Of a DNA stretch of 64,000 bases, positions 23,201 through 33,900 are shown one piece after another. The notes beneath the pieces were generated by a model. The model made no database searches. It was given only the letters and a program-made list of their open reading frames with translations, and was not told the DNA's origin. Source of the stretch: Takakia lepidozioides (lineage: Eukaryota > Streptophyta > Takakiopsida > Takakiales > Takakiaceae). The DNA lies in contig CM060732.1 in NCBI GenBank assembly GCA_030704615.1, positions 40,591,053 through 40,655,052 on the forward strand. Reading direction: 5' to 3'. Positions within the stretch are counted from its first letter, which is position 1, and each line of letters begins with the position of its first letter. The translations under genes were made by a program, and so were the position numbers.

Positions 23201-26200
23201 TATCCTCTAGAGAGCCCTTCACACACTATGTGTGACTTGCCCAGCGATTAGACCCCAACAGGGCCAGGGATTTAGGCTCACCCAAGAGAATGTACTCATA
23301 AGACGACGTTTACCGTACCCTGGTGGGCTAAGCCAAGAGAGAGAGAGAGATTGTACTCATAAGATGTTGTTTGCCGTAGCCTTGTGGCCATTGACCCCGC
23401 GCCCAGTTTGAGTGGGAACAAAAGGGACAGAACCTACCTCTGTCAGGGGCTGACGTTGGTAGTAAGACTTACCTCCATATAAAGAAGAGAGAGAGAGAGA
23501 AATGAAACGAAATGAAATGGTGCTTTATAACAGGAGAGAGAGAGTCTATATTTGTGTTCAAGTAGAAAGTGCTTTGGCACTCACCATCACGTAGACTAAC
23601 ACGTAGAAAGTGCTTTGGCACTCATAAGCACGTAGACTAACAACTAAGTGGAGCAAATGAGGAAGCCTACAATATGTATTTAAGACAATAACTACTGCAG
23701 CAACCTACATTCTGCTTTTTCCCAGGGAAAAAGAGAGTGACACTCAACTCCAAACCAAGCCAAGAGAAAATATGAGGGAGCACTAGCCTCTCATCTCCAA
23801 AATGCATTCAACACTAACTACTAATATATCATTCACCACCTTGAGCTGGGCTCAGAAGATGACAGCCATTACAAAGGCCTAAGATGTTTTCGAGCACAGC
23901 CCAAGGCACCCCCACTTACCTTCTCACCTAAAATCACAGCCAGAGTAGCTGTTACTGTGGCTGGAGATGACCATGATACCAAACAAGTGGAAGCAGTGTC
24001 GTTGGTTTAAGAAAATAATGAACTACACTGGGTTTTCCGGGGGGCCCTTACTTCCCAAGCAATGGCATGAGGACGCCTCTGCTGTTGCTCCCCTTTAACA
24101 GACTGTGAACTGCTGGAACGAGCATCAGATACTGGGCACATTAAGCCTGAATCCTTCTTAACTTTTTTGAATCCATCAACTCTGGTCTTGAGGTCTTTAA
24201 AGTCAACCCCTGCTTCATCTAGGACAAGAAGAACCTCCTTCATTTGATCCATGTCACATTCCAGCTCACACAGAAAATAGAGCTCATCGATAGCTCTATT
24301 CAAACCCTCAAATAGGTAGCACCAAATCCGCTGGCGAAACCATTCTTTGCACTCTCCTGCATAAGTTGTAGCTTCTTTTGTTATCTATACAAGCTTGCAG
24401 GGCCACATGTAAATTACATCCATGGAAGGCCTAGAGGACATTTGGGACACTGTAGAACAACAGTGAAATGAAAAGGTACTTTATAATGTCCACAAGCAGC
24501 TCAAAGAGCTTATGGCACAAGAGGAAGAAAGAAACAAGAAGAGAGGGCACAAACAGCCCAAATGCAACTAAAGGTCCAGGGATTGTCTCAGAGTCATCGC
24601 TTCATGCAGGTAAGCTGCCAAGCATTTCTGATCCTCGTAATGGAAGGCCTCAGTGAGAGATTGACTATCCAGGAAGAGGCAGTTGCATCCCCCACGGATC
24701 TCATAGTATAAAGGGCAGAGCAAGAAGAAATGTTCTTCACTTTCAATGAAATGACAAGTAGAGCAGCGTGTAACCATAGAAGCATAGAAGGACAAATCTC
24801 CTTGACTTTGCCCAGCAATCTCGAGCTACAACCATTGATGGAGCATGGACCCTCAGGATGTCAATCTTCCTGATGGTACCAAGGCATGAAACTCAGCCAG
24901 AGATTGGTATAGCAGTTTACAAGGAATCAACTGTTAGTTAAGGGGTTGAGTTGCCCATGATGTACCCTGCAAAGGTGAAGCTCATTGGTTTTAGCCTCTT
25001 GTAGCAAAAGACCATTCTCTCCTCTTCTACAGGACAGTGAAAACAGTGAAGATTGGTGAGGGAATGTACTCATAAGACGTTGTTTGCCATAGCCTTGTGG
25101 CCAATGACCTCGCGCCTAGTTTGAGCGGAACACAAAGGGACAGAAACTACCTTTGTCAGGGGCTGACGCCAGCAGTATGACTTACCTTGAAACCTTGAAA
25201 CAGACAATTGATCTGAGTATTCCAGATATCCTCTAGAGTTGGTAAGAGAGATGAGTGGATCGAAGAATGGGTCACCACCATCATGGAAGGTTGTTCCCGT
25301 AGTGGGACCGACATTTAATAATCAAGTTGATTCTGGCATTCCCAATTAGTTGTTGTCTACCAGATTTCTGCTAGAAACTCTGCTTACCATGTGATCCAAG
25401 CCAAAGTTAGACGGCCGATGGATGGATTTGATAGTCTCTCAAACTAAGTAAAAATGGGTGAGAGAGAGAAGACTCCAGCTAAATCTAGCGTAGAAAAGAG
25501 CCACTTCTCCTTGCAGGTACTGCCCATATCAGAGGTGGGTTCTATGGGTCCTGTGATGCTTTCTGTGCCAAAAATACCCATTGCACTGAAGAGACCCATG
25601 GGCACATGCGCATGGTTCTCATCCTCAGTTTGATTACCAGACATAGGTCATAGGACTATCCCGACACAGTAGAACTACAAGAGAAAACAAAAGAGACTAC
25701 AGACACACCCTTAAACATGACTTACATGAGCATCCACGAGGAGTTGAATTTGTCAGATGAGAGGTCACCTTGGAGTCGGATCTGATTCTATACGGATCTT
25801 GTACGCTTAATCTTTATTCCATGCAAGGATTATAACCATGGGACTTTAACATTTTGGTTTGGCAGGTCTTGCAAGAAGAAATCCAAGCAAAAACTTTTAC
25901 ACGACTCGTTAAAAGGGTCTCAATAAGAGGAATCAACGTACAGTGGCAAGCCAGCCCAATTAGATTTCCAGATAACTGACTGACTGACACAATTGGACAC
26001 TTACTTTGGTCATTTTGATGGATCATCATGCTTTCTCCTGCTTTTGTAGGTTTCAGAGACCATTCTTCTACAGCATCTTCACTATTCAATGAAGATTTAG
26101 CCCTTCCAGTTATAGCGTCCAGTACGTCTCCCTCATTCTGACATGAAACTTCCAATGGAGCAGTAAGAACCAATGCCATTGCATAAGGATTGCATAACTC

Positions 26201-27496
26201 CCTTTCTCCAATTTCGTCGTGAAAAGTCTTGTCACTTCCCTCAAAAGTTCCCTCTGTCGCACCAACTCCTGTGGTGCTAACAAGTCCACCCACGTCCAGT
26301 GATGTTGATTTCATATGAACAGACTTCTCCAATAAGTGGCTATTACAAGATTCTGTCTCACAAGAATTTTGAATAAAATTTGTCTTCATTGGCTCTGCAA
26401 CATAGATGTCAGAGGCCTTTGAATCATTGTCTTGTTTGACAGCCAAATCACTGGATATTGTATCCTTTCCACATGATAAATCATACAGTAAATGATCCAT
26501 GACACCTGGGTTGGCCAACAGTGCAAGCCCAGTTGAGCCTTGTGCTCCATCCGGAAGATTGACCTCTAGAGGTTGTTTAACAATTTCGTCACTCACCCCG
26601 GCATCCTCAACAGCGGCCTGCTCCCCAACCTGGCCAGCGCAGCACAATTCATTTTCTAGCACTCCATTAGGGCCACTCAAAAACACTACCTCCATTTGTT
26701 CCATCTGTTCCAAGTCTTCGTCATTGAGGTCCCCCCACTTGAACTTTGGGACATCGGTAGCTGTTGCAGCACTGATTAAGCTTTTCCGGCGCTCTTCAGC
26801 ATCCTCCAGAGTGTCTCTCTCGGGGCTGCTCAGTAAGGAGATCACTTCACTGCTAGACATCCCCCTGGAGGTATTTGTGCCTGATGTGCTTTCATCTTCT
26901 CCAGTGTGCACATATATTTTCCTATACGAACTTCTTGATTGGCAGTCAAACCTCACTTCATCACTCATGAAATGCTCCACTGCCTTACCTGTCTTCACTT
27001 CATCTATGAGCTGATAATTTACATCACATGTCGTTCCGTAATTGTCCTCTAAACTGCTCATTAACTGGTTGATCACACCTGTCACTTTATCTGATAAGCC
27101 CCTCTGTGCAATGGTTCCATCTACGTATCTAGCCGTGGGAGTATTGGGGAATCGATCAATAGAATTGGCAGGGTTACTGTACTCACTATCAGGTACAGGT
27201 GAAGTACTCATGTAATCGATTGATTGTGGAGGAGTGCTGAACTCATAATCAGCTGAAGGCACATGACTGAATTCAGTAGAAGGGCTACTGCTTGCTTCAA
27301 CATCAACATCATGATAAGTGCAGCCTTCACTTGCATCTACAGACAAAGAAGTTTGTACTGGTAGACTGGAATCTTCATGTACATTTGCTACTCTGCTTTC
27401 CATGTAGTCTAGAGGAGAAGAATTCCTCAAGGGTAAGCAAGGACTACTGGATTTCAACCTATGGTAAGCCTTGGAAAGTATAGTAGGTACTCGCAT
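14259..27496 (-). CDS. SCAPER homologue (S-phase cyclin A-associated protein in the ER), ten exons
   Basis: Animal SCAPER is an ER-associated partner of cyclin A/CDK2; the plant role is not known to me. Exons on the minus strand are 27496-26005, 24356-24052, 22937-22835, 21783-20284, 19889-19777, 19328-18369, 17839-17735, 15524-15435, 15302-15159 and 14948-14259. All junctions keep frame and give 1,833 residues. Recognisable plant-SCAPER blocks, in order, are KFKWGDLNDEDLEQ, LNRAIDELYFLCELECD, WEVRRM, a long Lys/Glu/Arg coiled coil (RRAERLQKLRLKQ), KKIRQRLASKKAQFVEP, KIGRWMQDL, LKDKEPELHAAR, ANRSYFITRNLLPP, MGHACTDERQLDMQ, LPSNFEEVATSALKVLNN, HPGNQAVLRWGKTPTILHK and MCDLPFAFFSDPKL. The expected N-terminal block of plant homologues (GW-EVKKKHR-like) was not found. 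An AG just before the first ATG could be an acceptor, so an upstream exon may be missing. Introns carry many LINE and SINE-like insertions. Confidence 0.9.
15560..16668 (-). mobile_element. LINE copy A (RT to 3' end), 5'-truncated, in SCAPER intron 7
   Basis: Minus-strand frames read FVDF-KAFDSAP (RT motif A, with a stop inside), GVKHGCPSSPTLF, LYAPDVVLLAQS (the YxDD box with one Asp changed to Pro), and YTYLGVIF. After frameshifts comes a zinc-binding end, EGHFFIRCPLYYEIRG. The 3' terminus carries TTATAAAGTTTCATTTCATTT at about 15590-15560. Stops and frameshifts make it inactive. It ends about 36 bases from exon 8 of SCAPER and abuts copy B without a gap. Confidence 0.8.
16669..17200 (-). 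mobile_element. LINE copy B (3' end), in SCAPER intron 7
   Basis: This copy holds the zinc-binding region SEEHFFFHCPFYYEIHG on the minus strand at about 17122-16880, then the shared 3' block (AGCTCTTTGAGCTTTCCGTG-like) and the CGTTATGAAGTATCATTTCA terminus at about 16700-16669. It lies head-to-tail with copies A and C. Only the last half kilobase of a LINE is present. Confidence 0.75.
17201..17690 (-). mobile_element. LINE copy C (3' end), in SCAPER intron 7
   Basis: This copy shows the same 3' block at 17215-17300 (minus-strand CGTTATAAAGTTTC, then the AGCTCTTCAAGC region). A degraded zinc-binding region near 17430-17470 gives SLSALYYKLHG-like text in broken frames. It continues to within about 50 bases of SCAPER exon 7. 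It is more decayed than copy B. Confidence 0.65.
18179..18332 (+). mobile_element. SINE-like insertion with perfect 12-bp target duplication, SCAPER intron 6
   Basis: A 130-bp insert (18191-18320) is bounded on both sides by CTTCATCTAGAT (18179-18190 and 18321-18332). It carries the shared repeat text AAGGTAAGTCCCACTAC, CCGCCCATACTGGGCGTGG, GGCCACAAGGCTACGGC and CTTATGAGTATAT, which recurs at 23.1, 23.4, 25.1 and 45.8 kb in the opposite orientation. The exact duplication shows true retrotransposition and fixes both ends of this copy. Confidence 0.8.
21935..22800 (-). mobile_element. LINE fragment D (end of RT and C-terminal region), SCAPER intron 3
   Basis: Minus-strand frames give FDLWGLEANVNKCAVGAFN, then YTYLGVEFSSNCNWDVHIQK, VIRPALEYASAIWVD (the RT thumb/connection region of Jockey/CR1-like LINEs), and TANVAVRGEFGIPSLSSRRD. 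At least one frameshift separates them. The text near 21992-21972 (CTTATGAGTACATTC) matches the tail of the SINE-like family. It sits between exons 3 and 4 and does not disturb the coding frame of the host gene. Confidence 0.75.
23060..23275 (-). repeat. SINE-like repeat copy, SCAPER intron 2
   Basis: The minus-strand text includes GAGGATATCTGGAAA, the CCCTCAGAAAGGTAGT segment, and GGCCACAAGAAACAATGTC, matching the family at 45.8 kb. It includes the upstream part (GGGTCTAATCGCTGGGCAAG) that the 18.2-kb copy lacks. Confidence 0.65.
23288..23333 (-). repeat. Partial SINE-like copy (tail only)
   Basis: Only the terminal CTTATGAGTACATTC and the adjoining GGTACGGTAAACG text is present, next to a GA-repeat. 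It abuts the two longer copies in the same orientation. Confidence 0.5.
23351..23480 (-). repeat. SINE-like repeat copy, SCAPER intron 2
   Basis: This copy carries the family text GCCTTGTGGCCATTGACC, CGCGCCCAGTTTGAG, TGTCAGGGGCTGACG and AAGACTTACC. It is flanked on both sides by (GA)n runs. Confidence 0.7.
24465..24800 (-). mobile_element. LINE copy E (3' end), SCAPER intron 1
   Basis: The minus strand encodes a zinc-binding end, IESEEHFFLLCPLYYEIRGG, followed by ACLHEAMTLRQSLDL, then the shared 3' block and the ACATTATAAAGTACC terminus at about 24475. It is among the best-preserved 3' ends of this family in the window, apart from the base change in the TTTCA motif. Confidence 0.75.
25068..25245 (-). 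repeat. SINE-like repeat copy, SCAPER intron 1
   Basis: The text AATGTACTCATAAGACGTTG, GCCTTGTGGCCAATGACC, TGTCAGGGGCTGACGCC and CCAGATATCCTCTAGAG is in the same order as the copy at 45.8 kb and highly similar to it. Confidence 0.75.
25475..25550. repeat. Short dispersed repeat (AGAGCCACTTCTCCTTGC family)
   Basis: TCTAGCGTA, AAGAGCCACTTCTCCTTGC and AGAGGTGGGTTCTAT recur in diverged form at 33945-34000 and 55553-55625. The copies share about 75 bp. I cannot assign the family. Confidence 0.5.
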
Positions 27497-30400
27497 ATTC
27501 TATCAAAAACTCCAATCGCCATTCATGTTGCACAAGGAAGCTGAGTGTGTCCTGGACAACTCAGGTCTATATATGGCAAGAACTCCCTTATTAGAGTTAC
27601 ACAGGATCTCATTTTATCCTTAGAGGTAGCCCGATTCTGTTATTTGGACCGTTTTTATTGCTATGCCCGTTCACGCCACTTCACGTCCCTCCTCCATATG
27701 GAAACTTTCTTCATGTGCTAACTCCCCCAGTTTGTTCTTTCCAAATCCCAGTTCGATTCACTAAAGGTTTGCGTACTATTTTATGACCTTCTGTGCAGGA
27801 GCCCAGCAGAGAGCAGTTTGAATCCCCATGGTGGAGGGAGGGTATCAATATTTCTGCAAAAGAGAAAGTATATCAGGGTAGTCATAATACTACTGTTACT
27901 ACATAGTATGTTCTGTCAGTTAATGACAAGGTTTCGCTTTTTGGACATCAATGCAGTTTACATCCTGGAAATTTTTCAGGAATATCTCAGCCAGAAAAGT
28001 TTGTCTATGAGAAAAGTAATATGTGACTCTCCTCTCTCAAGGTATGTCAAATGCAGGGCACAGCTGTAATCCCATTCACCTTCCATTGCCTCTTGTTCAA
28101 TTCAACTACACGTGGTCTCATCTTCGGGGCCTCAGCCACTCTTTACATTTCTTCCATGGACATCTGCAAACTCACCAAGGAGCCAATTGCTCTTGATCGT
28201 TAAAGGCTTGTTTACCCTCCGTGCCGTTATCCATGGCCTTAAGAAGCTCCACTACTTCCCTCCAAACATTCCTCCATTGCCAATGGGATGGCAAGTGTCT
28301 CGTTCTGTATGGAAAACAGAGATGCTCTGCTTCTTGAGGTCATGGATAAATGGCACCAACACAAGAAAGCAAAGATCCAAGAGCAATTGATTGGTTGGGA
28401 AGAAGCCAAGAGCTTATGGTGCACTCGACGATAGAAAAGATTGGCCCAAATTAAAAGTCCACTGAAAGTGGAGAAGATGCTACTGCTGCACTATGCTTCA
28501 CCTTTTACAGGGTACTGCTGAAAGGAGTCCCCATGGCAGCACAAAAAAGAAATCCAAACGGTTCTGCATCAGCTACAAGAAAGGTATCATGGCTATATCC
28601 AGAACCAGACACCCCGCCAAAGCAACAGAGGCAATTAGTTAGCCTCCTCGTACAATTGAGCAGAGGGTTCAGTCAAATTTTGGAGCAGTGCAAAGAAGTC
28701 AGATGCCCTTTGTTTATGATTACAGCTCAATTGAGATACAGACTTTTCTGAAAATGTCTGCTCATCCTGTCTCCCCAAAGCTTTGTTTTGATTGCAATAA
28801 AAGAAACTGACATTTATCTGGAGCAAACTCTAGTCTTATGAAGGTAAACTCTAGTCTTACTGCCAGCAGCAATGGTACATCAGTACATTGCCCCACTCCT
28901 GCCAAAAACGTCAAGCACTGTTCTGGGTGCTATATCATACAGCTGCAGTTGCGGACTTGACTGTAAGACCGTGCATCATTTTTACAATTCCGTGGGCAAA
29001 GTCTCTCTAATCAGTGAAATTATTCTTTCACCAACAAACCCTTGTGAGGGCTACAGAAAGAGATGAGATTTGACACAAGTCCTTAGCCCTGATCCAACAA
29101 TCCACCTTACATTTGTGTATGAAGCCGTGACAACTGATGGCAGTGCATTCTCAGCCACCGGGACATACGAGACTCCACCCCAATTTCCGGCTGACGACAT
29201 TCCGGTTAGAGGAATTGAGTATCGTTATATTGTACAGGATGGATTGCACGAGATTGAATTCCGGTCCTGCCCTCTAGCTGGAAAGAGATAGCCAAGGTGG
29301 CTGTGCGATTGGTTGCACGGGCCAGTAACACGGATTACGCAATCGGGCAGAGGGTGTGACCGACACATCATAGGGAGGACGAAGGAGAGAAGACGAAAGG
29401 AAAAGAACGGGGAACAGGGATAAACTTTCAGGGCACAATGTGCAACGAGCTTTTGACTACTGGTTTGTCAGTGTTACCCTGCCTTTCAGTGTCAGCTGTC
29501 AAACATACTAAAACCTCTCAGTACAAAGCCACAGCCAGCACGTAAAGCCTTGCCATCACAATTCAAGTAAACAAACATTCTAGGATACACAAAAGGACTA
29601 CTGAAGCTCAAAGCAAAACCTGCACCATTGAGCGTGGTTTGAAAAAGAGCTGAAGCAAGCAGGTTTGAAGTTTCAGCTTGAGACCAACCGTTTACAGAGA
29701 GAACGCACAAAATGCTGGACATGGAAGTGAGGAAGTTCGCCGCACAGCCAAGCCACAGATAATAGAATTTACACAACTTCTCAAAAGAGCTGAACAACGT
29801 GATCGAGAAGAGTCCCTCCAATCACCAGAACGAAAGTCATCTAGTGGAACAGAATCGATCAACAATGTCGATTGTTCCATACTCCTTTCTCTAGCATTGC
29901 GCTCAGCTCACGCATGCACAAAAAAAACGAAAGACGGGGGGCAAATTAATGTCTTGACTCCAAATTTCACATTTCAAATCTGAAATGAGATCATGAATGC
30001 CTACGACGATCAAGTCATCCAGAGCGACTCAACAAGGACACGCCACCTCAGTAATTCTAGAACATTTCTCATTTTGTTCTTCCTGTCGGATGCAGAGAAC
30101 ACAATTACATCAACAGAATGGACAGTTGTGCATCCTTATGGCTGGATGATGTGGCATTCTGGCTTTGAAGGGATGGAAGGGAATGGATATGAAGAGGTAA
30201 TGCAAAGGTGAAGAGGTAGACAGAGGGCATGAAGAGGTATGAGAGTTGCTGTAACCCACACTCCCTAATACAGTGCTCTTAATCAAAATTAGCATCATGC
30301 TTAGTGTAATTCAATGATCCTTGATGGATGAAGACACCCCAAGAACAGAAGGAAGGGGATGCAAACCAAGTACTGGGGGTTGCAGAGACATGTACAAATT

Positions 30401-30991
30401 GTTTTCCTTCCTCATTATCAAATTCAACTGGAGTGAGACATCAATGCTCTTGTTGGTAATCTGTTGAAGCAAGCTACATAGGTTGAGAAGACAGCGTGAC
30501 CCAATAGCAAAACATGGCTTTCAAGTGCCGACGCGAGGTGATAACTGAATCCCCTGAAACAACAGTACTGGGGTGGAGTGTGCAAAACTAATCAGGTCCG
30601 CACCAGCCTCAAAGGCAAATTTTCGAAGGCCACCTGGACATGACAACCACCAAGTCATGCTCATATACCTCCTCAGGTCATGATGGAAAAAGAATGGGGT
30701 CTACTGCAGTGCTACAAAGCTTTTTGCGACTTGAGAGAATGAATCATCCAGGGTAAACAGCAAACAACATCCCCAAGGTCACAAGCGAGTGACATGCCAC
30801 TTTAGCACCCACATGAGACTAACCATCTCAGCAACAGTTGTATCGTTGTTGCCTAAGCAGGATATGAACGTCTGTTCAAGCTTTCAATTGGCCTTGCCAG
30901 ACCAGAAACAGGTATCCGTGAAGAGACGTCGAATTGCCCTGCTACTGATATTAAGCCCAACTCTTGAATCCAATACACACTACCCTTCATA
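27497..30991. other. Intergenic between the SCAPER and VPS26C homologues
   Basis: This should hold the SCAPER promoter and perhaps an unrecognised first exon, together with the 3' end of the next gene. Short plus-strand frames at 28533-28751 and 29070-29291 have no family resemblance. I see no repeat with defined ends. Confidence 0.35.
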
Positions 30992-33900
30992 TTACCCACA
31001 TACCGCTTGTTTGGAGGCATGGGGCTCAGATAGCAGTGAATGCTTGGAGAGTCCCACATCAAATGTGATGATGATGGATAACTCAAACTCCAATGAGAAT
31101 GATCTGGACATACCATGGCCAACAGCAATAAAGGTCAGCTTCAACCAAATTGGCAACGAACATATCCCATGTCTGGCCCAACTGAGCATACACCTCATCC
31201 CAATATATAGGTTCCTGATTACAATGATTGCTGTGGTCTCTTCTCAAGAGAAATTCCTTGCAACAGTATAACCAATGGTTGAGAGGGATTACTAGCATTT
31301 GAAAGGTCCTCTCTGCAATAGCATATATCTCCACACATGAGATGCAACAGTTACCGTACCCCGCAGAGAGAGTAGGGCATGTAGAAAGGCGTGGGAGAAT
31401 CAAGAAGATGGGCAGTGCCAGACCCCTACAAATGTCACCATCAGCCACCTGGTCACATCCGAAAAAAGCTTCAGATTATTTTTCACCATGGCGTCAGCAT
31501 ATTGGTGCATTCTGGCTCTCTTCTGGAAATTGCACAGGGATGTTTGCTGCAGACTGGTCTCTTATATCAACTTAACCTGCGATAGTAATGAGCCACTGCA
31601 CATCTATAGCTCATCTTCTTATGGACTCTTCAGAGGTTTTTAGGCAAGGTTTGTCCAGTGCACATAAATATGCTGTCATTCTCCTCCTCCGTGATCTTGT
31701 ATTCACTAGTCTTCTAGCGGATTGCATCCATCCACTAAAGAGCCACTTTCTGTACTGGACTCATTAGCGTAGCCACTGCAATTCTAATATTACCAACGAA
31801 AAAACTTACAATACCAACAGAGGCACTGCCAAGCACCTGTGAACCCGGGTTGCTAGATTCACCTGGGTACTCTGAATCTCGGAAGTCTCTGTTGCCATCC
31901 GTTCACCAGCAGCAATAGACTCCACCCGCAAAAGCTGAAGGTCGATTGAGTGAATTGGGACAGCAGAAGTCTCTACCGTCAACTCCCCGGTGAGGGTATC
32001 TGTCACCGAACACTGGGTAGCAACTCGGCCAGTGATCCGGAACCCGCCTGCTCTCCCCCCCCCCACCCCCCCACCCTTGCATCTTTCAGGTCCAGGGCGC
32101 ACCAACAAGATTGCCACACCTGTCCTCACTCAATTGCTGTAACTTGCTGACAACCGCTGCCAAATCCCAAGCCACACACATCCATCAATCACATAAATTT
32201 TGCTTTTATAGGGATTGTCAGGGAGAGAGAAGTCCGTGGCCGAATAAGGGTTAGGTGAAGATAGGAAAACACAGAAGCGAAATTACAAACTGGATGCACT
32301 CACCTGTGATTCACAATTCAAGGTTGCTTTCACCAACAAGTGCATCAACGAGAAAAACGTTCTACAAATAGTTCAAGTGACAGCCAGGTGACGTTCTCAT
32401 TCTGATGTTACGTGCTTGTGTTCAAGTAATGAATATCCACAAACCTGAGTAAAGAGCTGGAGCCAAAGCGTGCTTTTGAGTGTCCTGAGTGATGTAAAAG
32501 TTCACAGCCTGTGGGGGAAGCAATGCCTGTGGCACCCGGGCTGTATGTACACATAAGGGCAGAACCATCAACAGATAGATAATAGTCTTCTCATTGACAT
32601 CTAGGCCCTCTGGGTCCATGTGGATGTTCTAGAATCCTTTGTTTCTTGGTCCCTTGTCTTTCCTAGACCCTGCTTGGTTGAAACCCAGTGGAAGGCTTAG
32701 TATTCCAAGGGACTATGCTGTTTAAGGGCACATAGTAGTAAACCATAGTAGATAGTGGCCAAAGACTACAAGCTCTTCCTTCCAACCTCCACTCAAAGCA
32801 TATACCTTAGACCTACCTGCTATCTTAGTTTTTAAGTACTGGCTAATGAATGAACTGAAATTGACTGAATTCTCACCTTTACGACCTTCCACAATAAACT
32901 CAGCAGTTTCTGAAAGGGGTCTCTGTAGATATCCTCGCAAAATTTCAGCTGTTATTGTGTACTGAGTTCCAAGCCAACACATACAACAGTTAACCCTGTT
33001 TTCTCTTGCACTCTCACGCCTGTGCACCACTAAAATAATTTGAAGGTGCAAGTATTTCAATTTTTAAAATCCCAAACTGGATTAAACTAGTGCCTATCTA
33101 CGAAAAGGTGCAGTGGATGGAAAGGTAGAGAAACAGACAAAGAGGAGATTTATCATCTCCACAGGAAGCACTTGTGGGGAGAGACAGAGGATAAAAGAGA
33201 TTATTTGAACATGCAATGTTACAGACCCTCAAATAAACCCAACAACTACATGTGAAGAGAAAGAAAAAGGAGAAGGCGTCAAAACAACACAACAGACCTG
33301 GATATTGACAAACAAACCATGATAGGATTCATAAAGGTTCTCAACTAGCCCTCCCTTGCCCGTCTCCAATGCAATATGGAACGGCAGCTGCCAGCATATC
33401 ATTCATTACAATTAGACAACTCACCAGCTTCCACTCAAGGCTTAAAATTCTCTAGATGACCATAAACACCAGCAAAGTTGCAGGATAAAAACATTACATG
33501 ACAAGCTCAACCCATAGACATACACAAATAGACACAAATAGACACAGATGTACAAGCATGGATAAGTACAGTATCACTATGTGTGTCCAGAATCCCAGAT
33601 TAAGAAGCGCAATGATATCTGCAGCTTGAGAAAAACTTGCTGCAGAGAAACAGGCTCCTTATAGGAAAACAGCACTGACCTCCAACTTTCCAGCAGAGAT
33701 TTTCCCTGCAGGGCTGAGATCCACAGTCTTATTCCTGCACTTGCAATTTCCACATTTCCACAAACCTTTCAGACCTAACAGATCCACAATCACAAAGACC
33801 AAGACTTGTAGCTTCTGATGTCTTGTATGAATATCAGGAAAAGGAGTATACTCACATGAGCTGAATAGGTTTGACAGAGCTGTATAGTGACTCAAACACG

